This document shows, in pieces, positions 8,789 through 18,483 of a DNA stretch of 64,000 nucleotides. Source of the DNA: Acidovorax benzenivorans (GTDB lineage: Bacteria > Pseudomonadota > Gammaproteobacteria > Burkholderiales > Burkholderiaceae_C). A program made the position numbers and the translations under genes. The stretch is from assembly GCF_028680575.1 (NCBI RefSeq), contig NZ_JAPCKI010000005.1:310001-374000 (forward strand), read 5' to 3'. A model generated the notes under the pieces. The model had not been told where the DNA came from and searched no databases. It saw only the letters and a program-made list of their open reading frames with translations. Position 1 is the stretch's first letter. Each line of letters begins with the position of its first letter.

Positions 8789-10579
8789 TTACTGAGGCTC
8801 AGTGCCTGGGTCGCGTGGCAGCGTCAGCGTAAAGCGCGCGCCTTGGCCCTCCGTGGATGACAGCGTGAGCGTGCCTCCCATCAGCACCGCCAGCGCCCGC
8901 GACAGCGTCAGCCCCAGGCCTGTGCCGCCGTGCTGGTAGCTGACCCGGTCGTTGCCTTGGCGGAATTTTTCAAAGATCGTTTCATGCAGGTGCTCCGGGA
9001 TTCCGGGGCCGGTGTCCACCACGTGAAAGCGCACGGTATCGCCAGCGGCGTCCACCTCGATGGCGACCGAGCCCGTGTCCGTGAATTTCAAGGCGTTGGA
9101 GAGCAGGTTGTTGAGCACTTGCTTGATCCGTAGTCCGTCACACAACAGGGTCTGGGGGGCATCGGGGGCGATGCGCACATCGAGCGCCAGATTCTTGTTC
9201 GCCGCCGTGATGGCAAAGAAGTCGGCCGTGGACTGAACGATCTCTGCCACGTTCTGTTCGGTGGGCGTGTGGGGCATGGCGTCCGCCTCCACCTTGGCCA
9301 GGTCCAGGATCTCGGTGAGCAGAGCGTTGAGGTGATCTGCCGCTTTGCGGATCAGGCTGGCTTGCTCCTTGAAGCGGGGCTGCTCCAGCCGCAGCTCCAT
9401 CAGCTCTGCAAACCCCCGGATGCTAGTGAGGGGCGTGCGCAGCTCGTGCGATACCGCAGCCAGGAACTCGCTCTTGGCCTGGCTGGCCGAGCGGGCCTCG
9501 GCCTCGCTGATGCGCAAGGCGGCGTTGGTGCTTTCCAGCTGGCGCACGCTGCGCACAAAGATGATCGCGGCGCCCACCAGCGCCACACTGAACAGCGCCA
9601 TGGTGAACAAGGCCACGTTGCGGCTGGCGCGCCATTCCTGCAGGGACTCGTCGGTGCTGGTGGCCACCACGACCAGCAGCGGATAGTCGCCCACGCGGCT
9701 GTAGGCATAGATACGTTCGACGCCATCGATGCCACTGGAGCGCACGTAGTTGCCGTTGGCCCCCAGTTCTTCCATGTTGTTGTTGGCAGCACGTGCCAGC
9801 ACGCTACCCATGCCCACGCTCTGTCCGCCCATGACACGGGCGCGCACGGTGCTGTCATTGCCGATGAGGGTCACGACCCCGGTGCGCCCCAACTGCACGC
9901 CCCGATAGACGTCCTCAAAATAGCCGGGGTTCACCGAGGCCACCACCAGGCCTGCGATGCCGCCACTGGCGTCCGGAATCTTTCGCGATAGCTGGATGGT
10001 GGCCTTGCCAGACACCTTTCCCACCACCGGCTTGCCAACGAACAGTCCGTTGGGCGTTTGCTGCAGGCGCGCAGCCTCTGCCACTTTCGGGTTCAGGTGC
10101 ACCTGCACGTGTTCGCGGCCCGACAGATCGACATGGCCGGTTTTTTCGCTGGTGGGATCGATGTTGCTGCCGATAAACCGGCCATCGGGGCCCACCAGGG
10201 AGAGCTGGGTCAGGATCAGGGGCGCCAGCCCGGTTTCGTTGGCAAACCGCGTGAAGTCCGCCTTTTCAAAGTCGTTTTCCAGGACTGCGTTGCGCATGCG
10301 GATCGTGGCCTGGTCTACCGCCGCCATTACCCGCACGGTCTGTTCGCTCAGGCTCAGCGCCAGGTTGCTGTTTTGCCGGGTCTGCGCGTTCATGGCATCG
10401 CGCCAGGACACGTTCATCAGGATGGCCACCGTGACCCAGGCCATCAGCAGGACCAGGGCCGTGCCCCACGCCACCATGGTGCGCAAAGGCAGGCTGGCCG
10501 ACCGCTTGGGGGGCGATGATCGGCCGTTGGTGGGTTGGCGCGTAGCGGACATTGCGGAAGGCGATGTAGGGGCCGTCAT
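8789..10579 (-). CDS. Membrane sensor histidine kinase with periplasmic Cache-like domain, orphan
   Basis: 596 residues from the ATG at 10579 (a TTG lies 15 bases further up). Two membrane segments (near 30-52 and 315-335) enclose a periplasmic domain of about 260 residues that resembles the double-Cache sensors of chemoreceptors and kinases. The HisKA domain carries FLAAVSHELRTPLTS with the phospho-acceptor His. The ATPase domain has NNLLSNALKF, DTGPGIP and GGTGLGLTLS. There is no HAMP, PAS or receiver domain, and no response regulator gene is adjacent, so its partner is unknown. Confidence 0.88.
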   Translation of the reverse strand: MTAPTSPSAMSATRQPTNGRSSPPKRSASLPLRTMVAWGTALVLLMAWVTVAILMNVSWRDAMNAQTRQNSNLALSLSEQTVRVMAAVDQATIRMRNAVLENDFEKADFTRFANETGLAPLILTQLSLVGPDGRFIGSNIDPTSEKTGHVDLSGREHVQVHLNPKVAEAARLQQTPNGLFVGKPVVGKVSGKATIQLSRKIPDASGGIAGLVVASVNPGYFEDVYRGVQLGRTGVVTLIGNDSTVRARVMGGQSVGMGSVLARAANNNMEELGANGNYVRSSGIDGVERIYAYSRVGDYPLLVVVATSTDESLQEWRASRNVALFTMALFSVALVGAAIIFVRSVRQLESTNAALRISEAEARSASQAKSEFLAAVSHELRTPLTSIRGFAELMELRLEQPRFKEQASLIRKAADHLNALLTEILDLAKVEADAMPHTPTEQNVAEIVQSTADFFAITAANKNLALDVRIAPDAPQTLLCDGLRIKQVLNNLLSNALKFTDTGSVAIEVDAAGDTVRFHVVDTGPGIPEHLHETIFEKFRQGNDRVSYQHGGTGLGLTLSRALAVLMGGTLTLSSTEGQGARFTLTLPRDPGTEPQ

Positions 10580-10634
10580 GTGCAGGTGTTTCAAAAGGCA
10601 ACTGCGACCATCATAGGCGCGCAGCGCGCCCAGG

Positions 10635-12194
10635 TCACGGGCGGGCCACAGCCGCGGTGGGTGGCCGCAGCTTTACCCCCAGCCTGCGCCACCCCATCAC
10701 CACGCCGGTCAGGCTCATCATTGCCCCGCCCAGGCTCAGCACGATGAGCACCACGTCCCACAGCGGCCTGCGCTCCAGCAACGGCAGCCAGTCCCAGCTG
10801 TGCAGCATGGCAAACAGCCAGCGGCTGGCGCGGCGATGGCTGTCGGTGCGGCCCAACACGGCGCCAGTGCGCGGGTCGATGTGGACCCAGGTGGCGTGTG
10901 GGTCGTCAAACACCACACGCAATGAGGGCAGGGGCTTGTCGCCGCCGCCCGCCATGGTGTGGGCGGCGCGGTTGTAGTAGTGCAGGTCGTAGGCGGTCAG
11001 CGTTTCAGTGCGCACCACGGGGTGGGGCAACAGCCTTGCTGCGGCCTGGGCCACAGCGCCGGGGGGCCAGGTGTGTGGTGCAGCTGTGGTGGCGTTGAGC
11101 AGCGCCGGGGCGCCGGTGGGGCTGGTCGCCATGACCAGCGTATGGCCTGCGCTGCGCACCCAGCGCAGCTCGCGCGTGTTGGGTGAAGCAGCGGACAGCA
11201 GAGCCTGCACGCTGGCGGCCTGCGCGGGCAGCATCAGCGGGCCGCCGTTCATGGCCTGCTGGCGCAGTGGCGCCGCGCCGCTGTCAAAAATCTTCCATGG
11301 GTTCATCGACATGAGGCCGCTGAAGACCCAGGTGAAAGCGATGACGGCAAATGCCAGCCCGAACACATGGTGCCAGCGCATCACAACGCCCCGGTACGGC
11401 GTGCGCGAACCGGTCTTGTACCGCCCCAGAAAGCGCCAGCGCAGCACGCCCACCACCGTGCCCGTCAGCGTGAGCACGATGCCCGCAATGGACAGCCAGT
11501 TCACGATGTTGGTCCAGTAGTCGTTGAAGACATTGCCCCGGAAGGGATACAGCCAGTGGATCCAGGCACCGACGTAGTTCCAGGCGCGCTCGTGCAGCGG
11601 GGCATCGCGCACCACCTCGCCGGTGGTGCCCGACACGTAGACCACGGTGCTCGCGCTGTCGCCCAGGTGCAGGCGGTGCAGCGGGCGGTGCATATCGAGT
11701 GCACGCGAGTGGGTGAAGGCGTCTTCGTTGACCGCGCCCTGGTATGTGATGAGCGGGTCGGGCGCTTGCGCAAACGCGCGGGCCGATGCGACGGCCCGGG
11801 CTGCGTCCACGCGCTGCAGCCGGTCGCCTGTGATGGCGTCGATGACCACAGCCGCTGGTGTCCTGTGCGGGTGCGGGGCGGCATCGCCCGATGGGGTTGC
11901 CGCCATGGCCAGGTACACCGCGCGACCGCCGCTGGCCACGGCCAGGCGCAAGTCCTGCAGCGGCCCTGCCAGGCCTGCGCGCTGCAGGGCGTCAGTGGGC
12001 TCCAGCAGGCGCTCGGGGCCCAAAGTGGCGGTGCGCAGCGGCGGCAGATGGGTCAGGCGCTCGGCCTGCGTGAGCTTTGGGTAGCCCACGTACATCATCA
12101 CCAGGCCCGAAAGGAACCACATGGCGAAGAAGGCGCACAGCAGCACGCCCAGCCAGCGGTGGACGAGGTACAGCCAGCGTTTGGCGTGTGGCAT
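10635..12194 (-). CDS. PepSY-associated membrane protein next to TonB receptor
   Basis: 519 residues. It starts with a membrane helix containing the family-typical FLSGLVMMYVGYPKL, then a large extracytoplasmic segment, two central helices near residues 235-300 and a C-terminal helix near 480. This is the PepSY_TM layout. Homologues beside siderophore receptors are thought to act in reductive release of metal from siderophores or in periplasmic metal handling (family knowledge, not shown here). It begins 19 bases after the TonB receptor stop on the same strand and probably belongs to its operon. Confidence 0.85.
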   Translation of the reverse strand: MPHAKRWLYLVHRWLGVLLCAFFAMWFLSGLVMMYVGYPKLTQAERLTHLPPLRTATLGPERLLEPTDALQRAGLAGPLQDLRLAVASGGRAVYLAMAATPSGDAAPHPHRTPAAVVIDAITGDRLQRVDAARAVASARAFAQAPDPLITYQGAVNEDAFTHSRALDMHRPLHRLHLGDSASTVVYVSGTTGEVVRDAPLHERAWNYVGAWIHWLYPFRGNVFNDYWTNIVNWLSIAGIVLTLTGTVVGVLRWRFLGRYKTGSRTPYRGVVMRWHHVFGLAFAVIAFTWVFSGLMSMNPWKIFDSGAAPLRQQAMNGGPLMLPAQAASVQALLSAASPNTRELRWVRSAGHTLVMATSPTGAPALLNATTAAPHTWPPGAVAQAAARLLPHPVVRTETLTAYDLHYYNRAAHTMAGGGDKPLPSLRVVFDDPHATWVHIDPRTGAVLGRTDSHRRASRWLFAMLHSWDWLPLLERRPLWDVVLIVLSLGGAMMSLTGVVMGWRRLGVKLRPPTAAVARP

Positions 12195-12213
12195 GTCCGG
12201 TTCTCCGCCTGCG

Positions 12214-14427
12214 TCAGAACGCGGTGTGCAGCGTCACATCGAGCGTGCGCGGCGCACCCAGGTAGACCTGGTCGCGCGTCTCGGCGGCGTAGATACGGTC
12301 GGTGGCGTTGCGCACGCGGCCCGTCAAGGTCGTCGTCTTGTTGACCTTCCACGCCAGTCCTAGGTCCAGCAGCGTGTACGAAGGCCAGAACTTGGTGTTG
12401 GCCGCATTGCCATACACCTTGCCCACATGGCGCACGCCCGCGCTGGCGGTGACGGTGGGCGTGATGGCATACGACGCCCACAGGTTGGCGACCTGCTGTG
12501 GCACCAGTTGCGGCACGTTGCCCGCGCGCGAGATGCCGCCCTGCACAAAATTCTCATACCGCGCACGGATGAGTGACAGGTTGCCCTGCAGCTGCCACTG
12601 CGGCGTGGGGCGGATGCCCGCCGACAACTCGACGCCCTTGGACGATTGCTCGCCCACCAGCACCGTGAGGTTGGGGTTGGACGGGTCTTGCGAGGCGATG
12701 TTTTTGCGGCGGATTTCAAAGGCCGCCACCGTGGCGCTGCCCTTGTTGTCCCAGAAGTCGAACTTGCTGCCCACCTCGACCTGGCGGCCCGTGGTCAGCT
12801 CGCTGTTGTTGCGCACATCGGCAAACGAGGCGGATGCCAGCGAGCCCGAGGGCGGGTCAGCCGCGTTGGAGGCCTGCGCATACAGGTTGGCGCCAGGTGC
12901 AATGCTCCACACCACGCCCAGGCGGCCGGTGGTGGGGTGGTAGCTGCGGCTGAAGGTGGCGGGGGCTGTGGCCGTCACGGCGCGGCGGTTCACCAGGTCC
13001 AGTTCAATGCGCTCGTGTCGCAGCGCGGTGATGACGTTCACGCCCGGCGCCACGGCCGTGCGGTTTTCCAGGTACAGCGCGGTGTTGGTGATCTTGTTGT
13101 CTTTGTCGGGGTTCCACACGGGCGACATGCCGGGGATGTCGAAGAAGTTCTCTATGGAGAAGTGGTACGGATTGACCGTGCTCACCGTGACCGAGGGGCC
13201 AAACGGGAAGCGCGTTTGCTTGTTCACGCTCACGTCCAGGCCAAAGGCCCAGTCGCTCTTCCTGCCCGCCAGCTGGCCTTGGTAGGTGCCCTCCAACCGG
13301 TCGCCCACCAGTTGCTGGTCGTGGCGCTGCAACAGCGGGGATGTGCGCGTGACCGCCGTGTTGGTGGCATTGAAGGTGTAGGTCTCCACGTTGCGGTAGT
13401 CGCGCAGCGCGTCGTACACGTACAAGGTGTTCTTGAACTGCAGTGCGTCTGACACACGCCATTGCGCCACCGACCGCAGCCACTGCACGCGATGCTCGTA
13501 CATGCCGTCGGCGCTGTTGTAGTTCTTGAAGCGCGTGGCCGGGTCGATGGTCAGCGCGCCCACGGCGGGGTTGAGCACCGGTGTGCCCCAGTACGGGCGG
13601 TCCACATGGTCTTTCTGGTACTCGTAGGCCAGCGTGTGGCTGAAGCCGCCGCCCAGGTCTGACAGCAGCGAGGTGGCGAGCTGAGTGGACTGCGTATTGG
13701 TGCCCTCGGTCCAGCTGCGCGCGTTGCGGTGGTTGAGGTCGATGCGTGCGTAGTGCGCCGGGCCCGCACTGCCATCGCCACCTGCCAGTCGGCGGTTCAG
13801 GCCCACGGACACTTCCTTCAGGTCGTACGAGCCCAGGCGCACCTGGCCCTCAACAAAGTCGCTGCGCTCGGCCGTCTTGGTGATGTAGTTGATGGAGCCG
13901 CCCACACCCCCCGAGCCGTACAGAAAACTCGACGCGCCGCCGATGGCCTCGACCCGGTCGTAGATCCAGCTGTCGACCGCGCGCGTGGCGCTGCCGTATT
14001 GCGGGTTGATGCCGTTGTAGAGCTGCGCCACCGAGTTGCTGGTGAAACCCCGGTAGTGCGCGGACATCGAACCGGGCGCGTTGTGCGCCACCACACCCGG
14101 TACGGCGCGCAGGATTTCCTGCGTGTCTTGCGCGCCACGGGCATCGATGGTGGCGCGGTCCACCACCGTGACGGAGGCCGGGTTCTCGCGCACCGTCAGG
14201 CCCAGGCGGCTGCCGGTGTCCACGGGCGTGTCCAGGCTGAGCTTGCCGTTGGGGGATGCGGCGGTGTCCACCACGTCCACGGCCTGCAGTGTGGGCGCGG
14301 TGGTGGTCTGTGCATGGGCTGCGACCGAGGCCAGTGCGCAGGTGGCGAATACACCCCAGCACAGAGGAGAAAGAGGTAGGTGCGGAGAGCCCGCAGCATG
14401 GCGGGGGGAGGAGTAGGAACGGGACAT
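12214..14427 (-). CDS. TonB-dependent siderophore-type outer membrane receptor
   Basis: 737 residues counted from the ATG at 14427. The opening MSRSYSSPRH followed by a hydrophobic stretch to AAHAQ is a good signal peptide; the longer reading frame upstream is not. The plug domain is present (ENPASVTVVDRATIDARGAQDTQEILRAVPGV, then YRGF), and the rest is a 22-strand barrel ending in aromatic Phe (DVTLHTAF). It resembles FhuE/FpvA-type ferric siderophore receptors. The ligand cannot be told. It is followed closely by the PepSY gene and preceded by a DUF2946-like gene. I see no clear A+T-rich Fur box in the 135-base gap upstream. Confidence 0.9.
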   Translation of the reverse strand: MSRSYSSPRHAAGSPHLPLSPLCWGVFATCALASVAAHAQTTTAPTLQAVDVVDTAASPNGKLSLDTPVDTGSRLGLTVRENPASVTVVDRATIDARGAQDTQEILRAVPGVVAHNAPGSMSAHYRGFTSNSVAQLYNGINPQYGSATRAVDSWIYDRVEAIGGASSFLYGSGGVGGSINYITKTAERSDFVEGQVRLGSYDLKEVSVGLNRRLAGGDGSAGPAHYARIDLNHRNARSWTEGTNTQSTQLATSLLSDLGGGFSHTLAYEYQKDHVDRPYWGTPVLNPAVGALTIDPATRFKNYNSADGMYEHRVQWLRSVAQWRVSDALQFKNTLYVYDALRDYRNVETYTFNATNTAVTRTSPLLQRHDQQLVGDRLEGTYQGQLAGRKSDWAFGLDVSVNKQTRFPFGPSVTVSTVNPYHFSIENFFDIPGMSPVWNPDKDNKITNTALYLENRTAVAPGVNVITALRHERIELDLVNRRAVTATAPATFSRSYHPTTGRLGVVWSIAPGANLYAQASNAADPPSGSLASASFADVRNNSELTTGRQVEVGSKFDFWDNKGSATVAAFEIRRKNIASQDPSNPNLTVLVGEQSSKGVELSAGIRPTPQWQLQGNLSLIRARYENFVQGGISRAGNVPQLVPQQVANLWASYAITPTVTASAGVRHVGKVYGNAANTKFWPSYTLLDLGLAWKVNKTTTLTGRVRNATDRIYAAETRDQVYLGAPRTLDVTLHTAF

Positions 14428-14562
14428 GAAAACGCTCTTGTCTTGAGGCGACAGCGCAGCCTGGCCCGCGTGGAGTGCACGCAGGGCTGCGCGGTCTAGA
14501 AACCAGCGGGAACAAGGCAGCACCCGACCACCAGGTGTGGGGTACTGCCAACAGGCTTCAGA

Positions 14563-14922
14563 TCAAGAGCGCGATGGTGGCCCGCGTGCGGGCAGCGGTG
14601 CTGCGGTGGCTGCCGCGATGCGAGCGGCCTCGACGGGCTGCAGCGCATGGGCCAGGGGGTGGGGTGGCAGCACGGCGGCTGCCGGTGTGGGGGGCGGGGC
14701 GCTGGGGGTGGAGCACAAAGGGCAGTCCATGCCCATGGCGCCCATTTCCACCGTGCCATCGTCGGTTTGCAGCAGCAGCTTGATGGTGCCCGCGCTCGAA
14801 CAGATCACCTCGATGGACTGGGGGTGCACCAGCGGCGATGCAATGGCCACCCCCATCGACGCCACGAACCAGGCCAGCACCCACAGGCGCAGCGCAGAGA
14901 AGGTCCGTGGGAGGGAGGTCAT
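14563..14922 (-). CDS. Small secreted DUF2946-like protein
   Basis: 119 residues with an N-terminal hydrophobic signal-like segment (ALRLWVLAWFVASMGVAIASP), then IEVICSSAGTIKLLL, MGMDCPLC with a CxxC pair, and a proline/alanine-rich tail. The cysteine in EVIC, the CPLC pair and the size fit the DUF2946 group, which is often found near TonB-dependent metal receptors. A metal-related role is inference from that company. It lies 135 bases upstream of the receptor on the same strand. Confidence 0.65.
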   Translation of the reverse strand: MTSLPRTFSALRLWVLAWFVASMGVAIASPLVHPQSIEVICSSAGTIKLLLQTDDGTVEMGAMGMDCPLCSTPSAPPPTPAAAVLPPHPLAHALQPVEAARIAAATAAPLPARGPPSRS

Positions 14923-14963
14923 GGGGCGGGATGATACCGCCGCGATGCTGCGGTGCAGCGCAA

Positions 14964-15024
14964 TTTGCTACAAATGTTATAGCTTCATCCGCTTTTTGTA
15001 TAAGCGCTAGGGCCTGATTTTGCC
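14964..15024. repeat. Family A repeat, degenerate copy
   Basis: The stretch keeps the TTGCTACAA...TTATAGCTTC left part and TATAAGCGCTAGGGCCTGATTTTGCC right part, but the left arm of the central palindrome is mutated, leaving only a short CGCTT/AAGCG match. It lies between the DUF2946-like gene's start and the 3' end of the aldehyde dehydrogenase. Confidence 0.7.
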
Positions 15025-15090
15025 GCAATTTGACGCAGGGCAACCGCCGTGGCCGTTGGCGCCGCCGCGTCGGCGGCGGCGGTGCCAGCT

Positions 15091-16530
15091 TCAGGCTTGC
15101 GTGTACGCAGTCTTCACCGTGGTGTAGAACTCTGCCGCGTAGCGCCCCTGCTCGCGTGGGCCGTAGCTGCTGCCCTTGCGGCCACCAAACGGCACGTGAT
15201 AGTCCACGCCCGCCGTGGGCAGGTTCACCATCACCATGCCGGCTTGCGCGTGGCGCTTGAAGTGTGTGGCGTGCTTGAGGCTGGTGGTGGCGATGCCACT
15301 GGCCAGGCCAAAGGGCGTGTCGTTGGCCAGGGCCAGGGCCTCTTCGTAGTTTTTGGCGCGCAACACGCTGACCACCGGGCCGAAGATTTCTTCGCGGTTG
15401 ATGCGCATGCCGGGCGTGGTCTCGGTGAACAGGGCGGGGCGCAGGTAAAAGCCTGGGGCACCGTCGGCGTTCTTCTCCAGGGCCTCGCCGCCGTAGGCGA
15501 GCTTGGCGCCCTCCTGCTGGCCGATGCCGATGTATTCCAGGTCTTGCGCCAGTTGGCGGTCGTCCACCACGGGGCCGATGTCGGTCCCAGCCTTGCGGGC
15601 GTCATCCACCTTCAGGGTCTTCATCTTTTCGACCATGGCAGCCACGAAACGGTCGTGGATGCCCTCGGTCACGATCACGCGGCTGCTGGCGGTGCAGCGC
15701 TGGCCGGTGGAGAAGAAGCCGCTGTTGACGGCTGCGCCCACGGCCACGGCCAGGTCGGCATCGTCGAGCACCACGAAGGGGTTCTTGCCACCCATTTCGA
15801 GCTGCACCTTGGCGCCGCGTGGCACGCAGGCGGCGGCCACGCGCTGGCCGGTGCCGACGGAGCCGGTAAAGCTCACGCCTGCAATGCGTTCGTCTTCCAG
15901 CAGAACCTGGCCCACGTCAGATCCCCGGCCCATCACCAGGTTGAACACACCCGCAGGCAGGCCCGCGCGGTGCAGGATGTCGGCCAGCGCCCAGGCGGAG
16001 CCGGGCACCACTTCAGCGGGCTTGAACACCACGCAATTGCCGTAGGCCAGGGCCGGGGCGATCTTCCAGGCCGGGATGGCGATGGGGAAGTTCCATGGCG
16101 TGATGATGCCGATGGTGCCTAGCGGCTCGCGTGTGATTTCGATGCCCACGCCAGGGCGCACCGAGGGGATCAGCTCCCCGCCGGGGCGCAGCGCTTCACC
16201 TGCGAAGAACTTGAAGATGGCGGCCGCGCGGCCCACTTCGCCAATGGCTTCGGGCAGGGTCTTGCCTTCCTCGCGTGCCAGCAGGTCGCCCAGCTCGGCC
16301 TTGCGAGCGATGATTTCGTTACCCACCGCGTCGAGGATGTCAAAGCGTTGCTGGGGGGTGGACAAGCTCCATGCGGGGAAGGCTGCGTGGGCGGCCGACA
16401 CGGCCTCCAGCGCCTGTTCGCGGCTGGCCACGGCGTAGTCGCCGATCACGTCGCGGGTGTCCGACGGGTTGGTGTTCTGGTAGGTACGGACGCCTTCGGT
16501 CCAGGTGCCGGCGATCAGGTTTGCGTGCAT
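15091..16530 (-). CDS. Aldehyde dehydrogenase, probably alpha-ketoglutaric semialdehyde dehydrogenase
   Basis: 479 residues with all ALDH landmarks: TPWNFPIAIPAWK, the GSVGTG nucleotide loop, the catalytic Glu in LEMGGKNP, the catalytic Cys in STGQRCTASSR, and EEIFGPVVSV. Adjacency to the GntR regulator and uronate genes points to oxidation of 2,5-dioxopentanoate to 2-oxoglutarate, the last step of oxidative hexuronate breakdown (inference from context; the substrate cannot be read from motifs). A GntR-type operator lies about 150 bases upstream. Confidence 0.85.
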   Translation of the reverse strand: MHANLIAGTWTEGVRTYQNTNPSDTRDVIGDYAVASREQALEAVSAAHAAFPAWSLSTPQQRFDILDAVGNEIIARKAELGDLLAREEGKTLPEAIGEVGRAAAIFKFFAGEALRPGGELIPSVRPGVGIEITREPLGTIGIITPWNFPIAIPAWKIAPALAYGNCVVFKPAEVVPGSAWALADILHRAGLPAGVFNLVMGRGSDVGQVLLEDERIAGVSFTGSVGTGQRVAAACVPRGAKVQLEMGGKNPFVVLDDADLAVAVGAAVNSGFFSTGQRCTASSRVIVTEGIHDRFVAAMVEKMKTLKVDDARKAGTDIGPVVDDRQLAQDLEYIGIGQQEGAKLAYGGEALEKNADGAPGFYLRPALFTETTPGMRINREEIFGPVVSVLRAKNYEEALALANDTPFGLASGIATTSLKHATHFKRHAQAGMVMVNLPTAGVDYHVPFGGRKGSSYGPREQGRYAAEFYTTVKTAYTQA

Positions 16531-16680
16531 GGCTGTGGTGGTGTGCAGGTGGTTGAAGAAAATCGGAACAAAGCCCCTGTGCCAGGAAATGCCTGGCAGA
16601 CAGAATGAGAACGGGCCTGCGCTGGGCCCGCCTTACAGGCAAAGGCAGTGGGCCGCAGCCCGGTTTGGGCGAGCTTATTG

Positions 16681-16698
16681 TTGTATGTCATCGTACAA
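16681..16698. promoter_or_regulatory. GntR-type operator candidate, aldehyde dehydrogenase promoter
   Basis: TTGTATGTCATCGTACAA is a near-perfect palindrome with TTGTAYG half-sites, and flanking bases TG and CA extend it. It shares TTGTATG with the site at 17599-17609 on the other side of the regulator gene. It lies between the GntR gene and the dehydrogenase gene it most likely controls. Confidence 0.6.
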
Positions 16699-16814
16699 CA
16701 TAAGTGGGCTTTTGAGCACTGCGGGTAACTACTCATGGGACCAGTGCGCTATACGCGCTGCCCAGGGCGTTGTCATTGCGCGGGGTAGGTGGTGTCGCCA
16801 TGGGCGGGCTGCCT

Positions 16815-17543
16815 TCAGCCTGCTTCGGCCTGTGCGCGCCGACGGCGCTCACGGCTGTTGGCCAGGTGGGTGCGCATCGCTGCGCGGGCTGCATCAGGGT
16901 CCTGGCCCACGATGGCGTCGTAGATGCTTTCGTGCTCGCCATTGACGCGGCGCAGGTACTGCCGACGCTCGTCGTTGGGTGGATCGACCGAGTCCAGCCG
17001 TGCGCGTGGAATGATCATGCTGCCCAGCGTGCCCATTAGCTCGGCAAAGTGGCTGTTCTGCGTGGCGCGCGCAATCTCCAGGTGGAACTGGAAGTCTGCC
17101 GCCACAGCATCGCGCCCGGCGTCCACGGCCTCGGCCACGGTGTTCAGCGCCTCGCGCATGGTTTTGAGGTTGGCGGGGGTGCGGCGCTGCGCTGCCAGCG
17201 CGGCGGCTTCGGTTTCTACGCCAATGCGCAGCTCCAGCACGGCTATCACGTCACGCAGGGTGCTGAACTGGTCTGGCGTGATCTTGAACCCCGGGGCTTG
17301 CCCCAGGCCCAGCACAAAGGTGCCAATACCGTGCCGCGTCTCGACCAGCCCCGAGGCCTGCAGCTTGGAAATGGCCTCGCGCACCACCGTGCGGCTGACG
17401 TTGAACTCGGCCATGATGGCCGCCTCGGTGGGCAGCTTGTCGCCCAGTGCCAGGCGGCCGTCACGGATGCGGTCGCCCAGGGAGTCCACCAGCTCCAGGG
17501 CCAGGGTGCGGGGCTTGCGGCGTGGGGCGATGTCGGTGCTCAT
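16815..17543 (-). CDS. GntR-family (FadR/FCD) transcriptional regulator of uronate genes
   Basis: 242 residues. The N-terminal winged helix (residues 10-80) has KLPTEAAIMAEFNVSRTVVREAISKLQASGLVETRHGIGTF, the classic GntR DNA-binding region. The C-terminal FCD ligand domain shows conserved Arg and His ligand residues (LELRIGVETEAAALAAQ; DFQFHLEIARATQN; GEHESIYDAI). It is divergent from udh and upstream of the semialdehyde dehydrogenase on the same strand. Operator-like sites on both sides suggest it represses both units and responds to a uronate or aldarate metabolite (inference). Confidence 0.88.
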   Translation of the reverse strand: MSTDIAPRRKPRTLALELVDSLGDRIRDGRLALGDKLPTEAAIMAEFNVSRTVVREAISKLQASGLVETRHGIGTFVLGLGQAPGFKITPDQFSTLRDVIAVLELRIGVETEAAALAAQRRTPANLKTMREALNTVAEAVDAGRDAVAADFQFHLEIARATQNSHFAELMGTLGSMIIPRARLDSVDPPNDERRQYLRRVNGEHESIYDAIVGQDPDAARAAMRTHLANSRERRRRAQAEAG

Positions 17544-17598
17544 GTCTCGGTGTTATCCCTATGTGGTGGCTGGGTTGAAAGGAGTACATTGCCTTTTG

Positions 17599-17609
17599 TT
17601 GTATGACAA
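17599..17609. promoter_or_regulatory. GntR-type operator candidate, udh promoter
   Basis: TTGTATGACAA, an inverted repeat TTGT-ATG-ACAA, fits the general FadR-subfamily pattern tGTnnnACa. It lies 56 bases before the GntR start and 55 bases before the udh start, so it could serve both divergent promoters. Confidence 0.6.
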
Positions 17610-17664
17610 CTGATGACGTTCAACCGCTTGTAACGCCACTGTACCAAGAACCTCCGCAAAAGCC

Positions 17665-18483
17665 ATGCCCTGTCACCCGACGCCGATCCGTTTTCAACGC
17701 TTGTTACTGACCGGGGCCGCCGGGGGGCTGGGGTGTGAGTTGCGCGTGCGCCTGAAGGCGTACTGCACCACCTTGCGCCTGTCCGACATCGCCGACCTGG
17801 GCAGCGAGGCGTCCGGCGAAGAGCTGCGCCCCGCGCGCCTGGAAGACGCCAGTGCCATGTTGCCTCTGCTGGAGGGCGTGGACGCCGTGGTGCACCTGGG
17901 TGGCGTGTCCACCGAGCAGCCCTGGGACCCCATCTTGCAGGCCAACATCGTGGGCGCTTACAACCTCTATGAAGCCGTTCGCAAGCAGGGCGTCAAACGC
18001 GTGGTGTTTGCCAGCTCCAACCACGTGACCGGCTTTTACCGCCAAGACGAGGTGGTGGGCCTGCGCGACCCGGCGCGGCCCGACGGCCTGTACGGCCTGT
18101 CCAAGGCATTTGGCGAAGACCTCTCGCGCTTTTACTTTGACCGCTATGGCATCGAAACCGTGTGCCTGCGCATCGGCTCATCGTTCCCCGCGCCACGCAA
18201 CCGCCGCATGCTGGCCACCTGGATGAGCTACGACGACCTGGAGCGCCTGGTGGTGGCCAGCCTCACGGCGCCAGTGGTGGGCCACAGCATCATTTATGGC
18301 ATGGGCGACAACACCACCACCTGGTGGGACAACACGCTGGCGCGCCACATCGGCTACCGCCCTCAAGACAGCTCCGAACCCTTCCGTGCCCAGGTGGAAG
18401 CCGCCGACCCTCAGCCTGACCTGACCGACCCCGCCGTGATCTACCAGGGCGGGCCGTTTGTGCGCACCGGTCCGTTCGAGTGA
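17665..18483 (+). CDS. udh: Uronate dehydrogenase, NAD-dependent SDR
   Basis: 272 residues of the extended-SDR fold. The nucleotide loop is LLTGAAGGLG (about 13-22), with the DVVHLGG region and FASSNHVTGFYR (about 115-126) before the catalytic YGLSKAFGE. These match uronate dehydrogenases that oxidise D-glucuronate or D-galacturonate to the aldaro-1,5-lactone. The downstream lactonase, TRAP transporter and galactarate dehydratase support this assignment. Confidence 0.9.
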   Translation: MPCHPTPIRFQRLLLTGAAGGLGCELRVRLKAYCTTLRLSDIADLGSEASGEELRPARLEDASAMLPLLEGVDAVVHLGGVSTEQPWDPILQANIVGAYNLYEAVRKQGVKRVVFASSNHVTGFYRQDEVVGLRDPARPDGLYGLSKAFGEDLSRFYFDRYGIETVCLRIGSSFPAPRNRRMLATWMSYDDLERLVVASLTAPVVGHSIIYGMGDNTTTWWDNTLARHIGYRPQDSSEPFRAQVEAADPQPDLTDPAVIYQGGPFVRTGPFE